DNA of 19,015 nt from Strongyloides papillosus (Eukaryota > Nematoda > Chromadorea > Rhabditida > Strongyloididae): positions 1 through 19,015 of the forward strand of contig SRSI01000064.1 of the NCBI GenBank assembly GCA_005656395.1, read 5' to 3'. This document shows positions 17,487 to 19,015 of the stretch, piece by piece; positions within the stretch are counted from its first letter, which is position 1, and each line of letters starts with the position of its first letter. Position numbers and translations under genes: made by a program. Below the pieces are notes generated by a model. It saw only the letters and a list, made by a program, of their open reading frames with translations. It did not search any database and was not told the DNA's origin.

Positions 17487-18422
17487 GGAGAGGACTAAAG
17501 TAAGGATGTCCCGTTTCACCAGTGCTGTTCAATGCTATTCTAGAATTTATATATATAGAAATGCTCTTCTAGACGACTCGCTTAATTCTTTACCTAATTT
17601 TGGAGTTGCTGTTAATGGGTTACGAGTAATGGGAATTTCATATGCCAATGATATCACTCTCATTGCTGATAGCGGTGATAGTTTCAAGGAAATGTTGTCT
17701 GCTTTTACATATCATTCTAAAAGAGTTGGACTTAATATTAATTTGGATAAATCTAATTATATGACGTTCAAAATTGAAATGGAAAATTTTTTTGAAATCC
17801 TTCCTTGTACTTCTTTCAACTATTTGGGTAGAGAAGTAAGCTTTCTAGAATGCAGGCCTTTCATAAGACAAATAAAAGTAGGGGGTTACAAAGCACTTAG
17901 TGTTATTCGTCCCGCTTTACGTACTGTTTCATTGAAAGCAGGGTGCTTTCTATTCCAATCGACAATTAGAAGCTGTTACACGTACGCTTGCCAAACATAA
18001 ACTTTAACTAAAAATTCTTTATATGACATATAGCCTGCTTTGATCGGAAATTCATATTTTTATTTAAACTAATAAATGCGGAGGAAATTCGTAATAAAGA
18101 AAATATACCCAATGATAAAAGATCCCAATAGCTCTAATCTATACATATGCTAAGGTGGAACTACTGGAGCAATACGTCTCCAAACTCAGGTGTAGGTTCC
18201 TACATAACATTCATTATAACGACTCTCTAGCCTTGAACCTACTGTGGTATTACTCCTATGGATATAAAAGAAAAGTTGGCAGACCTAGAGAAAAATATCT
18301 TGATAATATTAAAAAACATAACTTATTAAAATTTTTTGTTAATTCTGTTAAATTAGATAGAGCAGATTTTATTTGTAACATTGTACCCTTACTTGTTAAG
18401 AATAGTACGTAAATAAATAAAA
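17487..18422 (+). pseudogene. RTE-like non-LTR retrotransposon, 3' part of RT and C-terminal region (decayed)
   Basis: This continues the LINE interrupted at 11326. First comes the RT motif B region: GLK, a stop at 17501-17503 where Gln is usual, then [17 protein letters not shown]. After a frameshift near 17550-17580 come [20 protein letters not shown] and [13 protein letters not shown]. The catalytic YxDD motif reads YANDI, so the first Asp is replaced by Asn. Then FNYLG and a C-terminal RTE-type region ([12 protein letters not shown]) to about 18000. After more lesions, a GRPREKYLDNI segment lies near 18278-18310, typical of the end of RTE ORFs. The 3' end is an AAATAAATAAAA tail at about 18411-18422, then the target duplication. 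It is dead: nonsense, frameshifts and catalytic loss. Confidence 0.75.
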
Positions 18423-18443
18423 GTACAATTCGATTGCTTAAAC
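18423..18443. repeat. Right target-site duplication of the non-LTR element
   Basis: GTACAATTCGATTGCTTAAA and one further base match 10613-10634 except for one missing T. The duplication follows directly on the A-rich tail. Confidence 0.8.
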
Positions 18444-19015
18444 AATAAATACACACACTCATTAAACATTTGAATCTAATATAATTAATTGAAAATAATT
18501 GGTAAAAATTACATATATAACGTTATATTTCCAAATTTTTAATAATTTTTATCATATGTTAGTAAGAATTTATTGAATTTTTTTATTTAAAATATTTATA
18601 CTAGACTTTTTATTAAAATATAAAGGTGGAAGACTTTATAATTACTACATCAGCCATTTTTATGATTATAGAGTTATTTCTTCTATTTAACAAATTAATT
18701 TTTTTTATACTTTTTTAAGCAATAGTCCTGAACAAACTTTTTTTAATTAAAGAATTAATTGTCAACAATTTAAAAAGGAATATTTTTTTAATTCAACTAC
18801 TAATATATAATAAATGAAACGATAAATGTAATGATTTTTTTATAAGCTTTTCGTATGATTAATGACGAAATTTGTAATGGTAATTGACGATCAAAAATGA
18901 TAAACGCAACATTTTTATGTTTTTTATTCATAAAATTGTTTCCCAAAATATTAAAATTCCATTTTAAAAAATAATTTCTCAAAAAATGTTATATTTTTTA
19001 AAATATGGTACTGAT
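18444..19015. other. A+T-rich intergenic DNA, nothing recognised
   Basis: Long A/T runs; the two short minus-strand open frames here are low-complexity. No repeat, RNA gene or motif was seen. Confidence 0.5.

Noticed and set aside
17413..17520. Plus-strand ORF start within the 5' LTR, apparently fusing LTR sequence to the LINE.
   Set aside because: The first part is antisense LTR sequence. Real LINE homology begins at the GTAT boundary in another frame.
1..19015. tRNA, rRNA or CRISPR-like arrays.
   Set aside because: No cloverleaf-like conserved T-arm/anticodon arrangement, no rRNA core and no regularly spaced direct repeats were seen on reading.

Overview
The window looks like a very A+T-rich nematode nuclear genome segment. 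The evidence is a split chemoreceptor-type gene with very short introns (40 and 54 bp) whose acceptors end in a T-run plus AG, a broken astacin-EGF-CUB protease gene, a mariner relic and an RTE-like LINE. The composition, the astacin/CUB relics and the short introns would fit a Strongyloides-type worm. That placement is inference and no species is claimed.

Layout. 1-4.8 kb: A+T-rich DNA with two non-autonomous inverted-repeat elements (715-1660 and 3221-4035), scraps of minus-strand coding-like sequence (about 2475-3040) and a 100-bp inverted repeat (4656-4758). 4839-5871: one apparently intact three-exon 7TM receptor gene, plus strand. 6.0-9.4 kb: intergenic DNA with an internally deleted mariner (7441-8132, TA target duplication) and a compact hAT-type MITE (8820-9026, 8-bp duplication). 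9447-10437: remains of one or two astacin-family metalloprotease genes, minus strand, with several frame lesions. 10613-18443: a nested retroelement block. An RTE-like non-LTR retrotransposon, 5' truncated, decayed and bounded by a 21/22-bp target duplication, has been split by a young 6156-bp Ty3/Gypsy-class LTR retrotransposon on the minus strand. The LTRs are 220 bp, differ at two positions, and are flanked by GTAT. 18444-19015: A+T-rich, no gene seen.

The most unusual object is the LTR element. One open frame encodes, in order, the end of gag, then a complete-looking type I membrane glycoprotein (signal peptide, eight-cysteine ectodomain, five N-glycosylation sequons, C-terminal membrane anchor, basic tail), then protease, reverse transcriptase, RNase H and integrase. 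An envelope-like module between gag and protease, in frame with both, differs from the usual gag-pol-env order. T-rich splice-acceptor-like sites lie just before the glycoprotein ATG and just after its tail, both in the same codon phase, which suggests a splicing scheme that makes env and gag-pol products separately. The element also carries a perfectly placed PBS and PPT, a TATA box and an LTR hairpin. The only lesion I see in its coding region is an in-frame stop inside gag.
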